Assembly (NCBI GenBank): GCA_036674765.1
Contig: JARVKI010000121.1
Span: forward strand, 56,093 to 120,092
DNA: 64,000 nt
Direction of reading: 5' to 3'
Source: Seiridium cupressi
Lineage: Eukaryota; Ascomycota; Sordariomycetes; Amphisphaeriales; Sporocadaceae
Shown here: positions 12,657 to 25,000 of the stretch, in pieces
How the letters are laid out: the number at the start of each line of letters is the position of its first letter
Numbering within the stretch: position 1 is the stretch's first letter
Translations under genes and position numbers: made by a program
Notes under the pieces: generated by a model
What the model was told of the DNA's origin: nothing
Database searches by the model: none
Seen by the model: only the letters and a program-made list of their open reading frames with translations

Positions 12657-14112
12657 ACAACCACGATCAACATCCATCTCAGTACCCACTACCAGTGCTC
12701 GACATGCACATACAATACTCCTAGAACAGTCGGGCCGGGGACTCGAGCGAGATGGTATCATAGCCATTATGGGTGGATACTCAACACCTCATATTGGTAT
12801 TGTAACACGATTTGCGGCTCAGCAAAGCGGGAGTGCTGTGTGTCGTGGACTATCAGCATGGCCTGCTTCATGTATCATACACTGCGTGCAAACCAGAACA
12901 TTAGATTTCTCCTACCATTATTTGCTCCTGTCTTTCTCTCGGCAGACTTGATGACTCTCTTTCACCCGATGAGCACACTTACGCCTACCTTGGTTTATGA
13001 CTCTGGCGTCCGCCGTTTTGTTTGGTGTTTTCCGAGCAGACCGATAGTTGCGGTAATAGCTCAGAGAGCAAAATCAGATCATGTCGACTAATTCAGGGGT
13101 ACCACATTGTTTACTGCTTGTAGAAAGCCGAAATAACGCATGCGTGGTACTGAGAAAACGCCACATGCTGCTTGGGTGTTCAAAGACAGCATCCAATCAC
13201 CTTCATGGTTTATTTGCACCACGAGTTATAACTAGAGCCAGTCAATCGCTTCGACGTGCAGATAGTATCGGAACACCCGCCACGGTGTCAGGGCCGAGAT
13301 GGGCGCAATGCCCATGTGGCTGTCCAATCGCGAACGTTCGTTTACAGGCAAGCACGGGTAACCTTGCTCGGCCGGGACCAGAACTCTCAGTGTTTTGGCC
13401 CTCTGAGTTACAGTACGCTCCAGACCGTCGCATTCATTTATGCAACAGGAACCTCCTTCATCGCCATGTTACACCCATAGTCCGTGGCGGTCATTGAAAT
13501 TTGGATTGATGCCAACTATTGTCACAGCCGAGTTATTTGAGATGCGCTTCATCTTTCCATCTTTTCAAGAAGCACTAGGGGGAGGTAGGGTCAAATCCGG
13601 GCTGAACAAGCTCGGTTACACTCCTTGCATCCAGAATCATGTGAAGAAGGGCGTTATCGTGACCTGACCTCGAAGCGACCCTGCGTAATTAGAACGTAGG
13701 TGCATCTGTAGGGTTGCACTGGGCTTTAGACTCCCAGTTTCGGCAAGGAGTGGGAGGCCAGACACACGACCCTGGCCGAGACGAGCACGGGAACAGCACC
13801 ACCACAATCATATTAAGAAGTGAGGAGGCTTTTGGAGCGTTGTTGCTTCTGGTCTCGTGCAACACGCCGCACGCGAGAAATGGGATATTCTTTTCATTTG
13901 CAACTTCAAACATGTCTTGAGAGGTTGGACGACACCTCACGAGTGCCTGCGTAAACCCTGAACCTACTTCAGGAACCACTTGTACACTGTCCCAATCGGC
14001 CGGCTTTCCCCAGATCCCTTTGGAACCAGAGCGATCCCGCCCGTGCGCCCGCTAGCACCACCAGACGACGGCCAGCAGAAGTCTCCGCTGGGTCTTCAAC
14101 CCCCCTCCAGCG
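12657..14112. other. Intergenic between QCR6 and the MFS gene
   Basis: No supported gene in 1.46 kb. Several overlapping open frames of 60-140 codons exist on both strands (for example plus 13081-13497), but none has a recognisable domain or splice partners. The 100 bases before 14113 are C-rich and probably belong to the transporter promoter and leader. Confidence 0.5.
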
Positions 14113-15895
14113 ATGGCTCGCGCTAGAGCATCAGCAAAGGCCAGAGATGAGGACGTAGCTTTTGCCGACGACAAGCTCCAGTCCGAGGGCTATGCGCTGA
14201 ACGCCATGGGCAACGCGAATGCCCCGAGGCGCTCCACCACCACCAAGGACAGACTGCTCGATGCTGATTTGAAACCCACGTCTTCTCGAGATCTCGCCGA
14301 CGAGGAGCGCATCGCTGGCGGCAACCGCGGCGTCAATGACGACGATGCGGAGACTGTCGAGGACGGCAGCATCGTCGACCGCGCTGGCGCGGAATACAAG
14401 GTCTACAAGAAGAGGTGGTTCGGCGTGGTCGCCTTGACGTTCATGAACATCATCGTCAGTTGGGATGTAAGTCGACAATCTTCCTAGTTACTTGATGGGT
14501 TCTTAAAGTCCTGGAAAAGGATGTCTGTACATTTGGAGCTTTCTATTGGGTCGCCGAGGTCGGTGGCTGGTCTATTAGGGGCCAAAAATGATAGATAGGT
14601 AGTGTTGCTGTTCCTGTTGGTTGTCCATCGCGTGCTTTGCCATACTCGGGACAGTGCTGACTACCTATATTTCCTAGTGGCTAACATTCTCGCCTGTCTC
14701 CCAATTCGCTTCTGCCTACTATGGGGTGAGCGAATCCGCCCTCAACTGGCTCTCTACCGGCTTTCTTTTTGTCTTCGTGGCTGTAAGCCCCTTCACCATC
14801 TGGATGCTGCATTGGGGTCCGAAACCCTCCATCACGTTAGCCGCTGCCCTGTTGCTCATCGGAAACTGGATTCGCTTCGCGGGCTCGCACTCAGCCGATG
14901 GCGGTCTCTTTGGCGTCGTCATGTTCGGCCAGGTCCTGATCGGGGCCTCCCAGTCGTTCGTGCTCAGCGCTCCAACTAGATACTCGGATCTCTGGTTCAC
15001 CTCGCGGGGCCGGGTTGGCGCAACTGCCCTCATGAGTCTGGCCAACCCCTTCGGCGCGGCGCTCGGTCAGCTTATCGTCCCGTTCATGGTCACGAAGGCT
15101 TCCGAGACTAGCATGATGGTGCTATACGTCAGCATCATCGCCACGGTAATCTGCATCCCGTCCTTCTTCATCCCAGCCGCGCCGCCAATGCCACCAGCGC
15201 CCTCTGGAAACACGCCCAAGGAGCCGCTCCTGACCTCGGTACGGAAACTGGGCAGGAATCTCGAGTTCTGGCTCATCTTCATTCCGTATGGCGTCTATGT
15301 TGGCTTTTTCAACTCCATTTCGTCTCTGCTGAACCAGATCATGATGCCCTACGGCTTCACGTCGGACGACGCGGGTATCGCAGGCGCCGTGCTCATTGTC
15401 GTTGGACTTGTAGCAGCTGCCATCACCTCGCCTATCCTGGACAGAACCAAGAAGTTCCTTCTGGCGATCAAGGTGGCAGTCCCCATCATCGCTCTTAGCT
15501 ACCTGGTATTCATCTGGATGCCGGGCACCCGCGACCTAGCGGGACCGTACGTGATCCTTGCCATCCTAGGCGCATCGTCCTTCTCGCTCGTCCCTATTGC
15601 GCTCGAGTACCTGATCGAGCTCTCCCACCCGTGCTCCCCCGAGGTCACGAGCACACTGGCCTGGGCCCTGGGACAGCTGCTAGGCGCCATCTTCATCCTG
15701 ATCTCTGATGCGCTGAAGGCTGGCGATGATGCGAGTCCTCCGTCTAATATGGACAGTTCCCTGATCTTTCAGGCTGTCGTCGCCTTGGCAGTCATGCCAT
15801 TGCCGTTGTGCTTGGGATTGTTTGGGCGTGGGAATAGGGTTAAGCTGAGGAGAGTTGAGATTGATACCCGCAGTGCAACGAGAGTGAATGTGTGA
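14113..15895 (+). CDS. MFS transporter of the SLC49 / FLVCR-DIRC2-like group, 523 aa
   Basis: Exons are 14113-14466 and 14678-15895, with a 211-bp intron starting GTAAGT and ending TTCCTAG. The join reads [25 protein letters not shown], matching the first membrane helix of the FLVCR/DIRC2 (SLC49) group. The first ~100 residues are hydrophilic and cytosolic. About 12 membrane helices follow. Family features include the [12 protein letters not shown] segment after helix 1, helix 4 with [20 protein letters not shown], and [19 protein letters not shown]. The C-terminus is short and basic. Animal members carry heme, choline or other small solutes. The substrate of fungal members is not settled, so only an MFS solute transporter can be stated. 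No start closer to helix 1 is needed. Confidence 0.85.
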
Positions 15896-16294
15896 TAGAT
15901 GTCTGATTTGTAGACATTAGAATCTGGTATGGTTGAGCGCCTATCTGCGTGGACATGGAAAGGAAACGAGGCATGGCAGGATATACATTGCATGGGTAAT
16001 GATTGGCCTGGGTGCATGACTGTTCACATCGTGGAATTCGATGTAGTCGCTGTGGGTATATTAACAATTATGCGCAGTCTGCACTACGGCTCGTCGCTTT
16101 GATGACCTTCTATACATGGCTCTGTACCCCATTTCTACAGTGTGATATATGATTTGCGAGCCTCTCTTCATTATATTCCCTCTATCTCGCCGTCTATTCC
16201 TCATTTTGGTCACTTTGGCAGCCACCAATGCCTAAATTTAGTCCCAAAAAAATGACAAACCGACGTATTGAACCATTTGTTTTCTGGGCAATAT
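15896..16294. other. Convergent 3' intergenic region
   Basis: Short spacer between the stop of the MFS gene (plus) and the stop of the ERG27-like gene (minus). It is pyrimidine-rich from 16130 to 16210 and should hold both 3' ends. No gene seen. Confidence 0.5.
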
Positions 16295-17758
16295 CTATGA
16301 GCCCTTTCCTTCCTTCAGAATTCCCTCCCACAAGGTCCTTAGTCTTTCTAGCTCTGTCCAGCATTCCACGGCGTCTTCCTCAAATTTGGCCCGTTTCTCT
16401 TCTGTCAGTTCGACTGCATCCCATTTACGCCCTTTCAGCTTTCTCTGTATTCCCTCGGCTGTGTCATCCCTGATGGCCTCGGCATCTTCTACCTTGCCTT
16501 CCCAGCCCCAGCCTTCCACCTCCGTCTTCTTCGGCGCGGCATTAGCCAGCCTGTCGCACGCTGAGCCCCATTTCACACGGTGCGCGTTGATCGAGTCGAG
16601 CTCCTCCTGCGGGGCGAGGGTGACCCATACGGCAGAACAGGCGGCGATGTAGGTCTCGACGGTATGCCAGGGCGAACCTAGGTAGCGACACAGGTACATT
16701 GCCAGGTAATACCAGAAGTACAGGAAGGCGTTTAATGGGAAGAGCGGCGTGCACACGATGCCCGGGTGTGTTAGGTAGAAGCGCGGTTTCTTCGCTTGCT
16801 GGGTCGGCGCAAGACTGGGCGAGGTGAAGTACGCTGCGGAAACCTTTTCTACGCTGGGCAAGTCCGCGGTTACACTAATCAGGTCGGTGATGCGCTTACT
16901 GCTCTCGTAGGGGGCTTTGGACTGGAAGCCTTGGATATCTGACAACGAAAGATGCCGCTCCTCGGCATCAATGCTGGATGTCCATACTATGCGGCCGGCC
17001 GGCTCCCTGGCGCCTTCGGATCGAGATAGGAGCGGCAGCATTTGGTGCGCGAGAATGTAATGGCCGAAAACGTTTGCAGTGAAGACCTCTGCGAGCGGGG
17101 GTTGAGAATCGGGGCTCTTCTCTCGGCCGGTCTCTTGAGGTGGCAATGTACTGCTGAGCAATGCTGCCTTGAAGGATGGGAACGTATATGCCTGCGCTGG
17201 CCCTACGGCGAAGGTCTGATGAATGAACGCGGGCCAGCTAAGCCCAGACCAACCACCATAGCCAGCATTGAAGATGGCCACATCGAGCCGCGGTATAGAA
17301 AGGGGTCCCCCGTTTGCAACTACTCCAGTAGGGTCTCGCACGTCGCCATTGACGAGTCTGTGAGCAGCTTGGTATATCGTAGGTAGCTTGCACAGGTCTA
17401 GTTCGACTGAGACGACGTGAACTCGGCTCGCAGCCGCCTGAGGGCTGTATTGTGGCCCTGCTCGGGCAACGAGTTTCTTCGATTGGACCGCTTGGGTGAG
17501 GTATGCTCGTATGCTATTGATTGCCTCGCTTGACTTCTTTGCGCTTCGTGTAGTGGGAATCAGGATTAGGTGGGAGGACAGTGATCGAGTTGCCAGGTAG
17601 TCGTCGATCATACGTTGACATATGGCGAGGCCGACGCCGCTGTGAGATTGTCAATCCCAGACTTGATGTCTTCTGGGTCAAGCGGTCTACCTGTTTGCGC
17701 CTGTGATTAGGACGAAGTATTGCTCCTGGCTCGATACGCCATTCCATGGAGCAGCCAT
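16295..17758 (-). CDS. ERG27: 3-ketosteroid reductase, ERG27-like SDR, 470 aa
   Basis: Minus strand. Exon 1 is 17758-17691 and exon 2 is 17639-16295, with a 51-bp intron. The short first exon is essential: it supplies the first half of the cofactor motif, and the join gives TGANSGVG (residues 19-26), the SDR TGxxxGxG Rossmann signature. Other SDR features are the FNAGYGG segment, FTANVFGHYILAHQMLPLL, a Ser-rich strand (IVWTSSIDA) and the catalytic YESSK. The ~470-aa length and the C-terminal region (FYLTHPGIVCTPLFPL, then membrane-facing aromatic-rich segments) fit the fungal ERG27 family. In yeast, Erg27 reduces the 3-keto group of 4-desmethylated sterol intermediates in the C4-demethylase complex at the ER or lipid droplets. 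A broader Erg27-like paralogue is possible, but the overall match is good. Confidence 0.85.
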
Positions 17759-19049
17759 TGTGCAAATTATCCTCTTTTTCCCTTTTCGACGTTCGACAAA
17801 GTTTCTGATCTTAAGAAATGCAACGATTCTATCTTTCGAAGAGCTAGTGACGACTACAACAGGCGGTATAAGCAGTTTTCGAGGCGGGTCGAAAGAGGTT
17901 GACGAGAAGGATGGCGTGAGCGATGCAAACTACAATGTCCGTTCCCTGTTCAATGCAAATTTTATGAGTCTCAAAGCCGAAGAAACCGTTGGCGACTTCA
18001 CCCCTGAAATGCGCCGAGACAATTAGCCATATAGCTCTCGTTGAAGAGGACGAGGGTGTCGCATTCGTTGGTTACAGGAAATCGGGCGGTGAATAGTGGC
18101 ATAAACGCGACCCGGAGCTGCTGAGGCCGTCTGGTATGATCCCTTGGCAGGGGCTGTCAAAGAGACCGACATGACCTCACGCGGGTTGGCGATCATCCAG
18201 GAGGCCGTGTTAGTTGGTCTAACATGGTAGCCATTCGTACATAGTACCATCGCCTGTTTTCTCGGAGGAAGACATTGGATGATGGACAGTATTAGTCTAT
18301 ATCTCAAGAGTGTAACGCGATCCCGAGGTTCATAGTTTTCCATGTCAGCACTCAAAAAAGTTGCGATAGCCCTATAAGTCAAGCGTCGCCGTAAGTATGA
18401 TTTCATGCCAATGGTAATCACAGCATTATTGCTATGTACCGCAGGTGTGTGCTTCGAGATCGCCGAGGCCGTCCTACGTGCAGATTCCAAAATCGCCATG
18501 CCTACTATGGCAAGACTATAGAGGGCTCAGAAGATTCGACGACTAGTTACTTGCGTTGATCGAACGGCATCTCATGCTGCTGGATAAGTGATGGAAATGG
18601 ATCTTGGCGTATTCCAGGGCAAGCGCCCCGGCAGCGCGGCCCATCACACTACGTCGCAAGCTGTCATGCTAGCATGCAGCTACCCTGCCGATCGTCAAGG
18701 AGCTTCCCGTTTTCTCTTTAATTTATCTCTGGAACATGGCGACTCTTCCGTCACTTTAACGTCCCTCCCTTGACTTACAGAACTTCCTTCGGAGCAGTCG
18801 GCCATTCCCGTATTGCTCCGATCTTTCCCTGATTTGCTCATCAGCCCTCAAGGAGATAAGTACGATACGTTACCTATCCTTATACGCCCGCTCGCTTCGG
18901 CTCTGCGCACCTCCACCACTTGCTGCAGCCACTTTAGCTATCGCCAAGGCGCTGATAACGATCGCGTCGCGTCCCTCACCTACTGCTCGATTTCTCCCCC
19001 CTTAGACTTCTTCGAATCACCAGTCAATCAAGTTCTGGATCAGTCCGCG
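17759..19049. other. Intergenic, 1.3 kb
   Basis: Holds the 5' side of the ERG27-like gene and the upstream region of the small membrane-protein gene. The longest frame (minus 18499-18023, 158 codons) has no recognisable domain. A frame open from 18813 runs into the small gene at 19050 but lacks any sign of coding before the ATG used here. Confidence 0.45.
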
Positions 19050-19443
19050 ATGTATAAAGTCTTCGATGCAATGTCTTGGTATTCGAGTGCGGTCCCCATC
19101 CCTCCAGAGATTTGGAGCATCATCCGCTGGGTAGCGTTCTTCTTTGTAAGCGACCCTAGAACCTGGAAGAGCAGCTTGTACTGATACGGTACAGAAAATG
19201 ACCAGTCTGCTTTTCGCCATACCACTGTTTGGCTTGATTATATTCGACTTTTTTCTCTGGGTCTGGAGGTTGATGCGGACACCACCTCGGGACGCCTCGC
19301 CGTCCAACAAAGGCCCAAGGTCTTCGCATCGACGATTGTCACAAATGCGCGCCAATGCTGGGCCTGCCAACTCAACGTCCATTCAACAAGGGAGAGTGAC
19401 GGGAGACAAGCGGACTGGCTATACTACAAACGTCGATACTTGA
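19050..19443 (+). CDS. Small single-pass membrane protein, 114 aa, unknown function
   Basis: Exons are 19050-19145 and 19195-19443; the 49-bp intron starts GTAAGC, ends GTACAG and is in phase 0. The product starts MYKVFDAMSWYSS and has one strong hydrophobic segment spanning the junction and exon 2 (RWVAFFF then SLLFAIPLFGLIIFDFFLWVW, about residues 26-56). A basic, disordered tail rich in Ser, Pro and Arg follows. The intron is what joins the two hydrophobic halves, which supports a real gene. An upstream in-frame ATG at 18813 would add 79 residues with no coding feel, so the shorter start is preferred. It may be an ER or mitochondrial micro-membrane protein; I do not recognise the family. 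Confidence 0.6.
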
Positions 19444-19542
19444 CAAAAACAATCAACACGAGATTTAATGATATCACGTTCTGTTTTTGTTTCCGCCCAC
19501 CAGCAAACACCGATATCCCTGTTCTAAGACTCCTCAAGCTAT

Positions 19543-20687
19543 CTAGATTTGGGAGAGGACCTTGAGTAGATCGCTAGTTACACCCATTGCCGTCACATCA
19601 CCACCAGCACCGGCACCCTGGACGATGAGTGGGTTGCTGCCGTATCGCTTGGTATAGAAGCTGATGATGTTGTCACTTCCCTTGAGCGCAGCGATAGGAT
19701 GCGACCGGTCAAACTTCTCCAGGCCGACCTTGACTGCCTTGCTAGCCACATCGATGCTGCCCACAAATCTCACCACCTTGCCTTGCTTTTCAGCTGCAGC
19801 CTTGGTCTCCTCCATCTCCGAGTCGAATTCGGGCAGGCGTTGAAGGAACTCGTCACCACTTGAGACCGACTCAAGGGCTGTGGGGATCAAACTCTGGACT
19901 GGGAAAGATGTGGGCGACTCGACGGGCAGACCAGCCAGGCGAGCCAGGATAGTGAGCTTCCTGGCAACATCAAGGCCATTCAGATCGTCTCTGGGGTCGG
20001 GCTCCGTGTATCCTAGCTCCTTGGCCTTCTTGACCTCAGCAGACCACTTTCCGCCAGAACCCTCGAGAGGGGCGAAAGAATTGAAGAGGAACGACATGGT
20101 GCCGCTGAATACGCCCTCAATCTTGGTAACTTCATCACCAGTATCGACCAAATCCTTGAGAGTCGAGATGACAGGGAGACCTGCGCCCACGGAAGACTCG
20201 TGGTAGACCTTGGCACCGGACGTCGAAGCGGCATTAAAGATATCTTGCCAGAGCTGGTAGGAGCCGGAGAATGCCTTCTTATTGGGCGTAACAATGCTGA
20301 TGCCACTCTTCAGGAATGCAGGGTAGCTGTCTGCAACATCTTGAGAGCTGGTGTTGTCAACAAGGACGACCTTGGACGGGGCGGCAGCCAGGTATTCGAT
20401 AACCTTGGGAAGCGCCAACGGTGCGGTACTAGCTGCTCCGAGTTCTTGGATGGCACTTTCGAGGGGGATGGAGGAGTAATCGGACTTGAAGATGGCCTTC
20501 TTGCTTGTAGAGATGTAAATCAAGCTGAGCTTAGGGGTCGGTCGACGAGCAGCTAGCGCTTGTAGTTGGGAGAGGAAGCATTTGCCTACACCACCAGCGC
20601 CTGAGTACTGTCAGTATATATTCTATGGACAAGTAGAGGAATCAACTACGAACCAATAACGGCAATTGAAACTTGGTTAGCTGGCAT
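19543..20687 (-). CDS. HOM6: Homoserine dehydrogenase, 363 aa
   Basis: Minus strand. Exon 1 is 20687-20654 and exon 2 is 20600-19543, with a 53-bp intron. The enzyme reduces aspartate semialdehyde to homoserine with NAD(P)H, the branch point to threonine, methionine and isoleucine. The first exon codes MPANQVSIAVI; the join completes the nucleotide-binding motif GAGGVG (residues 12-17). Catalytic-domain features are TPNKKAFSG, KVYHESSVGAGLPVI, GVFSGTMSFLFNSF and the homoserine dehydrogenase signature around GYTEPDPRDDLNGLD with the following Lys. Length is close to yeast Hom6 (359 aa), and there is no aspartokinase or ACT domain, as expected for the fungal monofunctional enzyme. It is head to head with the CCDC174-like gene across ~300 bp. 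Confidence 0.95.
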
Positions 20688-20993
20688 CTTAAATATCTTT
20701 GCACAAATACAATGAGAGTTCTGCAGAGCAATTCTGGCATAGAATGTTCTGAGGAACTGACGAAATACCCAAACAACGTGGGGTAATTTCTTTGCACCTC
20801 ACAACGGCCGATCGCGGGGCAGTTTTTCAGGGACCAGCGTACAGGAGCTTTAGTGGGCCCGCTGTAGCTGCAGCTCTGGTGATGTACCAGGTTACCAACT
20901 TGTTAGTACAGCCCGTGGCATCCAAACTCACTACCACGTTTGCCAGCCAACAGTAATATCTTCCTCGAATCGCGCGCAAGCTTCTAGACAGAC
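20688..20993. promoter_or_regulatory. Bidirectional promoter region of HOM6 and the CCDC174-like gene
   Basis: The two start codons are 306 bp apart and diverge, so this spacer must serve both genes. I looked for the general amino-acid-control site TGACTCA and its reverse and did not see it. A GTAGCTGCAGCTC stretch containing a short palindrome (AGCTGCAGCT) is present near 20870. Confidence 0.5.
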
Positions 20994-22085
20994 ATGCCAC
21001 GAGATCCGAATCTCTATGGCCAAAGGCCAGCTAAGAAGCAAAAAAAAGAGATCCCACTCTCCAGCTCTCTGACATTCACGTCGCAACTCGCTTCCCTGCT
21101 CTCCACGCCGTCGTCATCCGCCGCCCCTGCCTCGACGGCCTCAAACGGTCGCCTTCGACCCTCCAAGACGAAAGACGATCTCTTCTCCGTCAAAGCAAAG
21201 CGGAAAGCTGGTGCCGCGGCAGGCGACAAGGATGATGGCGCAAAGCTGCAGTTGAGAGATGGCCGAGGCACAGAGGAGGACAAACAGGACCTGGCCAGGA
21301 CAAAGCGAAAGATGGAGGAGAAGGCACGGTTATACAATGCCATGAAGAGGGGAGATTACATTGCGAAGGAAGGCGAGAATGCGCCGCTTGTGGATTTCGA
21401 CGCCAAATGGGCAGCGAAACATGCAGGCGAAGACGACAGAGATGGCGACTCGAGTTCTGGCGTGGACAATGACTCGGACGATGACGGCATGGACAACGAA
21501 ATCGTCGAGTATCAAGACGAGTACGGACGCACCCGTAAAGGAACGCGCGCCGACATTGCGCGGCAGCGGCGGAATCAGGCCAGGAGAGCGCTGGGCGAGG
21601 AGGAGTTGGAAGCCATGAGCGCGAGGCCGAAGGCGCCGGAGAACGTCATCCATGGCGATGTGATACAGTCGCACGCATTCAACCCCGAGGATGACACGTG
21701 GGATAAAATGGAGGCTCTAGCAGCGAAGCGAGACAAGAGCCCCACACCGCCGCCGGACACACATTATGATGGGAACTGGGAGATCCGTACCAAGGGTGTA
21801 GGCTTCTACCACTTCAGCAAGGATAATAAGAAGAGAGATGAGGCGATGAAGAACCTGGAAAAGGAGCGAGAGAATACGGAGCGTGTAAGAAAGGAGAGGG
21901 AAGCAGAGAGGGAGCGGAGGAAAAGGGAAATCGAGGAAAGGAGGCGTAAGCTCGGGGAGAAGAGGTCCAAGAGGATGGCTGACGAGTTTCTCGATAACCT
22001 AGGTGCAGAGTTTGCTGCTTCTGGCAAGATCGAAAGTAGGGAGGGAAACACTGATCCAGAAGAGCAGCCAGAGACCGCGCCGTAA
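20994..22085 (+). CDS. CCDC174-like nuclear coiled-coil protein, 363 aa
   Basis: Single exon of 363 aa. The N-terminus MPRDPNLYGQRPAKKQKKE carries a basic nuclear-localisation-like run. A Ser/Ala-rich segment follows, then RTKRKMEEKARLYNAMKRGD, an acidic Asp/Glu stretch (about residues 145-180), and the conserved core VEYQDEYGRTRKGTRADI and DTHYDGNWEIRTKGVGFY. The last ~90 residues are a highly charged coiled coil (KERENTERVRKEREAER and onward). This order matches animal CCDC174 and fungal proteins with the DUF4078 region. CCDC174 has been linked to nuclear RNA processing (exon-junction-complex association) in animals; the fungal role is unproven. Confidence 0.85.
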   Translation: MPRDPNLYGQRPAKKQKKEIPLSSSLTFTSQLASLLSTPSSSAAPASTASNGRLRPSKTKDDLFSVKAKRKAGAAAGDKDDGAKLQLRDGRGTEEDKQDLARTKRKMEEKARLYNAMKRGDYIAKEGENAPLVDFDAKWAAKHAGEDDRDGDSSSGVDNDSDDDGMDNEIVEYQDEYGRTRKGTRADIARQRRNQARRALGEEELEAMSARPKAPENVIHGDVIQSHAFNPEDDTWDKMEALAAKRDKSPTPPPDTHYDGNWEIRTKGVGFYHFSKDNKKRDEAMKNLEKERENTERVRKEREAERERRKREIEERRRKLGEKRSKRMADEFLDNLGAEFAASGKIESREGNTDPEEQPETAP

Positions 22086-25000
22086 GGAGCTCACGGCGCT
22101 ATCCAGATCTGCTTCGTTCAACTTATTAACATGCGCCTACGCTGCTCAACAATGATACCCCAACCAATGTTTATTATATTTGTAGAGTTATTACATCATA
22201 TAACACTTGTATAACGTCGAGTAATGTCGAGTCACGCCAGTGGTTCCGACTGTCCGACTATCCGACTGTATGGACGGAGGCTATGGCCTTGAGGGCGAGC
22301 TCCATCTGCATCCCGACAGCCAAGTGACTGACGTCCTGGATCCCTTTTGTTTTTCTTTTATTCTACTCTTATACATATATCATATCTCTCCTTATCTGTT
22401 CTGTGTTCCTTGCTGTCTTTTTTTCTATTCATTTAAGCTTTCCATTTCTTGTTCTAAATTTTGTTCTCTTATCCCTATTGTCTTCTCGTTCCTCTTCTAT
22501 GCCTCTCTTTTACAATAAGCCGACGCGTGTCCCTGGATACACTTTCAGTTGGTTGAAACAAACAACATATACTCTAGAAAGATCACCAGGAACTCGACTC
22601 TTATCACAACAGGACTACCGGTGTCACTCGTTATTTGTCTTCCCGACCCGGACGGCGCCGCCAGATTCACTAATTTCAGTGTTTGTATTTCAATATCATA
22701 CATGAATTTGACTCAGCCCGCTCGGTCGATCGAAGGGGCAACTTGAGAATTGACATTGGATCTGGGAGACCTCCAACTGCGTGCAACACAACTACATGCA
22801 CCAAGAAGCGCGGCTTCAACTTGCTCTCTGGTGGCTCCACCCACGAGACAAATTCAACAGTATACAAGTTGAGGGAACATCGCGGTGTAGGTCATTTTTA
22901 TCAGGTCAATGATTATAGGAATAGCTACTCCTTCGAACCTTCTGTCATTGAAACTTGAACCATCAATCACCTGGTATTCCCTCTGAAAGTATTATCTGCT
23001 CTACCCGCGTCTCTTTCAGATATGTCTAATCTCAATACGCAACACGGGCCCCATGGCAAGTAAAGCTCACTTATTTGGCATGACTGAAAGATGAATACAA
23101 TGATGAAGATTACCTTGAATGTATGTGCTTGTGCTAGCTTTCTTGGCTGCTTCAGCGCCAATTCATCCTCAGGCGCCAACGACAAGCCTCACTCCTATCC
23201 AGAGCAGCAACAATGGAGCCGTCACGCTAGAGCCGCCCAATACTGGTAGCTGGCATGCTAAAGACCCATGAAATGATGTCGACCCTTGGAAAGACACGCC
23301 GTTGGAAGAAAATACATTGGTGGCTTGATATGGCAACTTGAGAGGCCGATGGAGTGAGCGAAAATTGAGGAACGATGAAAGACGTCGGCAAATAGGATAG
23401 ATCCTCAAGATATTAACACGACTCCTAGTATTTATCTCATCGGTTCCTAATTTATAAATCGTCGACCATGATCCCAATTTTCGACAACCGATCGGTCCGT
23501 GACGTCCTCCTACGGCCTGTGTGACTAAGTCTGTCGTGGTAAAGATGTCAAATGGCATGAGCGTCCACTATTCTGAACATTCGCAGTGGATTCACATTTA
23601 CAAAAAGCTGAAATAAAATAAAAATCAATCAGGAGATAATTAAACGGTTCTTATGGCGATGATTCGAGCTTCTACACAGCACTATTATTGAGGCACAGCG
23701 CTGTTGGTCACTGATAACATCTGTAAAGTCGGACTGGCTGATATACGTCTGCTTTAACGCAGCACTATCCAGATTATGATAGTCGATGCCCATGCTCGCT
23801 GTTCTGGGAAGCTCGTAAGTCGAACTCTACGTTCTAAATCAGTATATGGAATTTATATTTTGCTGTACTCCTTGTCAATTTATTGACAATCCTTGAGACC
23901 AGTCTCTGTAGAACTACACCCTCCAATAACATGAAAAGCCCCTGTTCCGTTTACGATAGCTTCTAACAGGATGAGGTTATCGTACGAGGTTTGAAGACAA
24001 CTTTACCCCTTGTCTTACGTGACCACAGGCAATTGCGTATAGCCCAATCAACTTCATTGTCTCTCTACACACCCCTTACCTTCTTGCAACGTTACCTGGG
24101 TGTAGTTTTCTTCCGAGTTCTGGGCTCTGCCGATGTATTATCTCGGCAGATTAGGCCTACTGAGTTAAGAAATGACATGATTACGGTGAAGCCAACTGCC
24201 GCGTAATTCCTGAAATCTAAAGCCACTAAAGATAGAACACCGGACGAGTGTTCCATGGTTCGATAAACGCACTGGCCCACTAAACATGGCTCAGCGTTCG
24301 GTTACGTTTTCCAGGGCACCAATACACCTAGATGTATGAACTTGTGGAGCAATGGGCTGTGCGTCGTTGTGATATACCTCGGTATTTAATGAAGTCCTTG
24401 TTAATAAAAGCTTTGGAGTGGTGTTCTCGGCGTCAGCTTCTGCAACACACCAGTCGCTATCACCCCAGGCTCTTCCATTGTGGATCGAACAAGCCCAGGA
24501 AACCGGGTTCCTGATAGGAGAGAATTACGATACTTCAGCTATGTCGATGGATGTTGATCCATGTGTGGCCGGGGTGAATTCCCGTAGTATAAGTTTCTCT
24601 CCCGTGATCTTTGATAGAAATAGTGACATGGTTGTTAATGCCCAGCCAAATCCTACTCGCCGTGCCAAGGACGATGAAAGAAGCTTATAAATAATCAAAT
24701 GGTGCCGTCGTTGTCGGGGTTGATCTTGGTCTCGGATCTCGGGCTCAACAACAAATCCGCGACAACGTTTTGCGACACCATCTTTCGGAGGCTGTGCCGT
24801 CATTTTCTTATACTGATCGGCCCAGGCCAGAAATGCGAGGCAGTCGGATTGGTGCGCGAGGGATGAGTATGCGGTCAGCTTCCAATATAACACCCCCCTG
24901 CCTTTTCCTTGGCACCACCAGAACCCAGGATTCGGCTGCAACCGAGAGGAGCAACTCTGCGGCTGACGCCTACCTCGCTCTGGTCTATGAACTATCGGCT

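Noticed and set aside
13081..13497. 138-codon plus-strand open frame between QCR6 and the MFS gene
   Set aside because: Composition looks random and there is no family similarity.
18023..18499. 158-codon minus-strand open frame
   Set aside because: No recognisable domain, no membrane or signal features, and no supporting splice sites.
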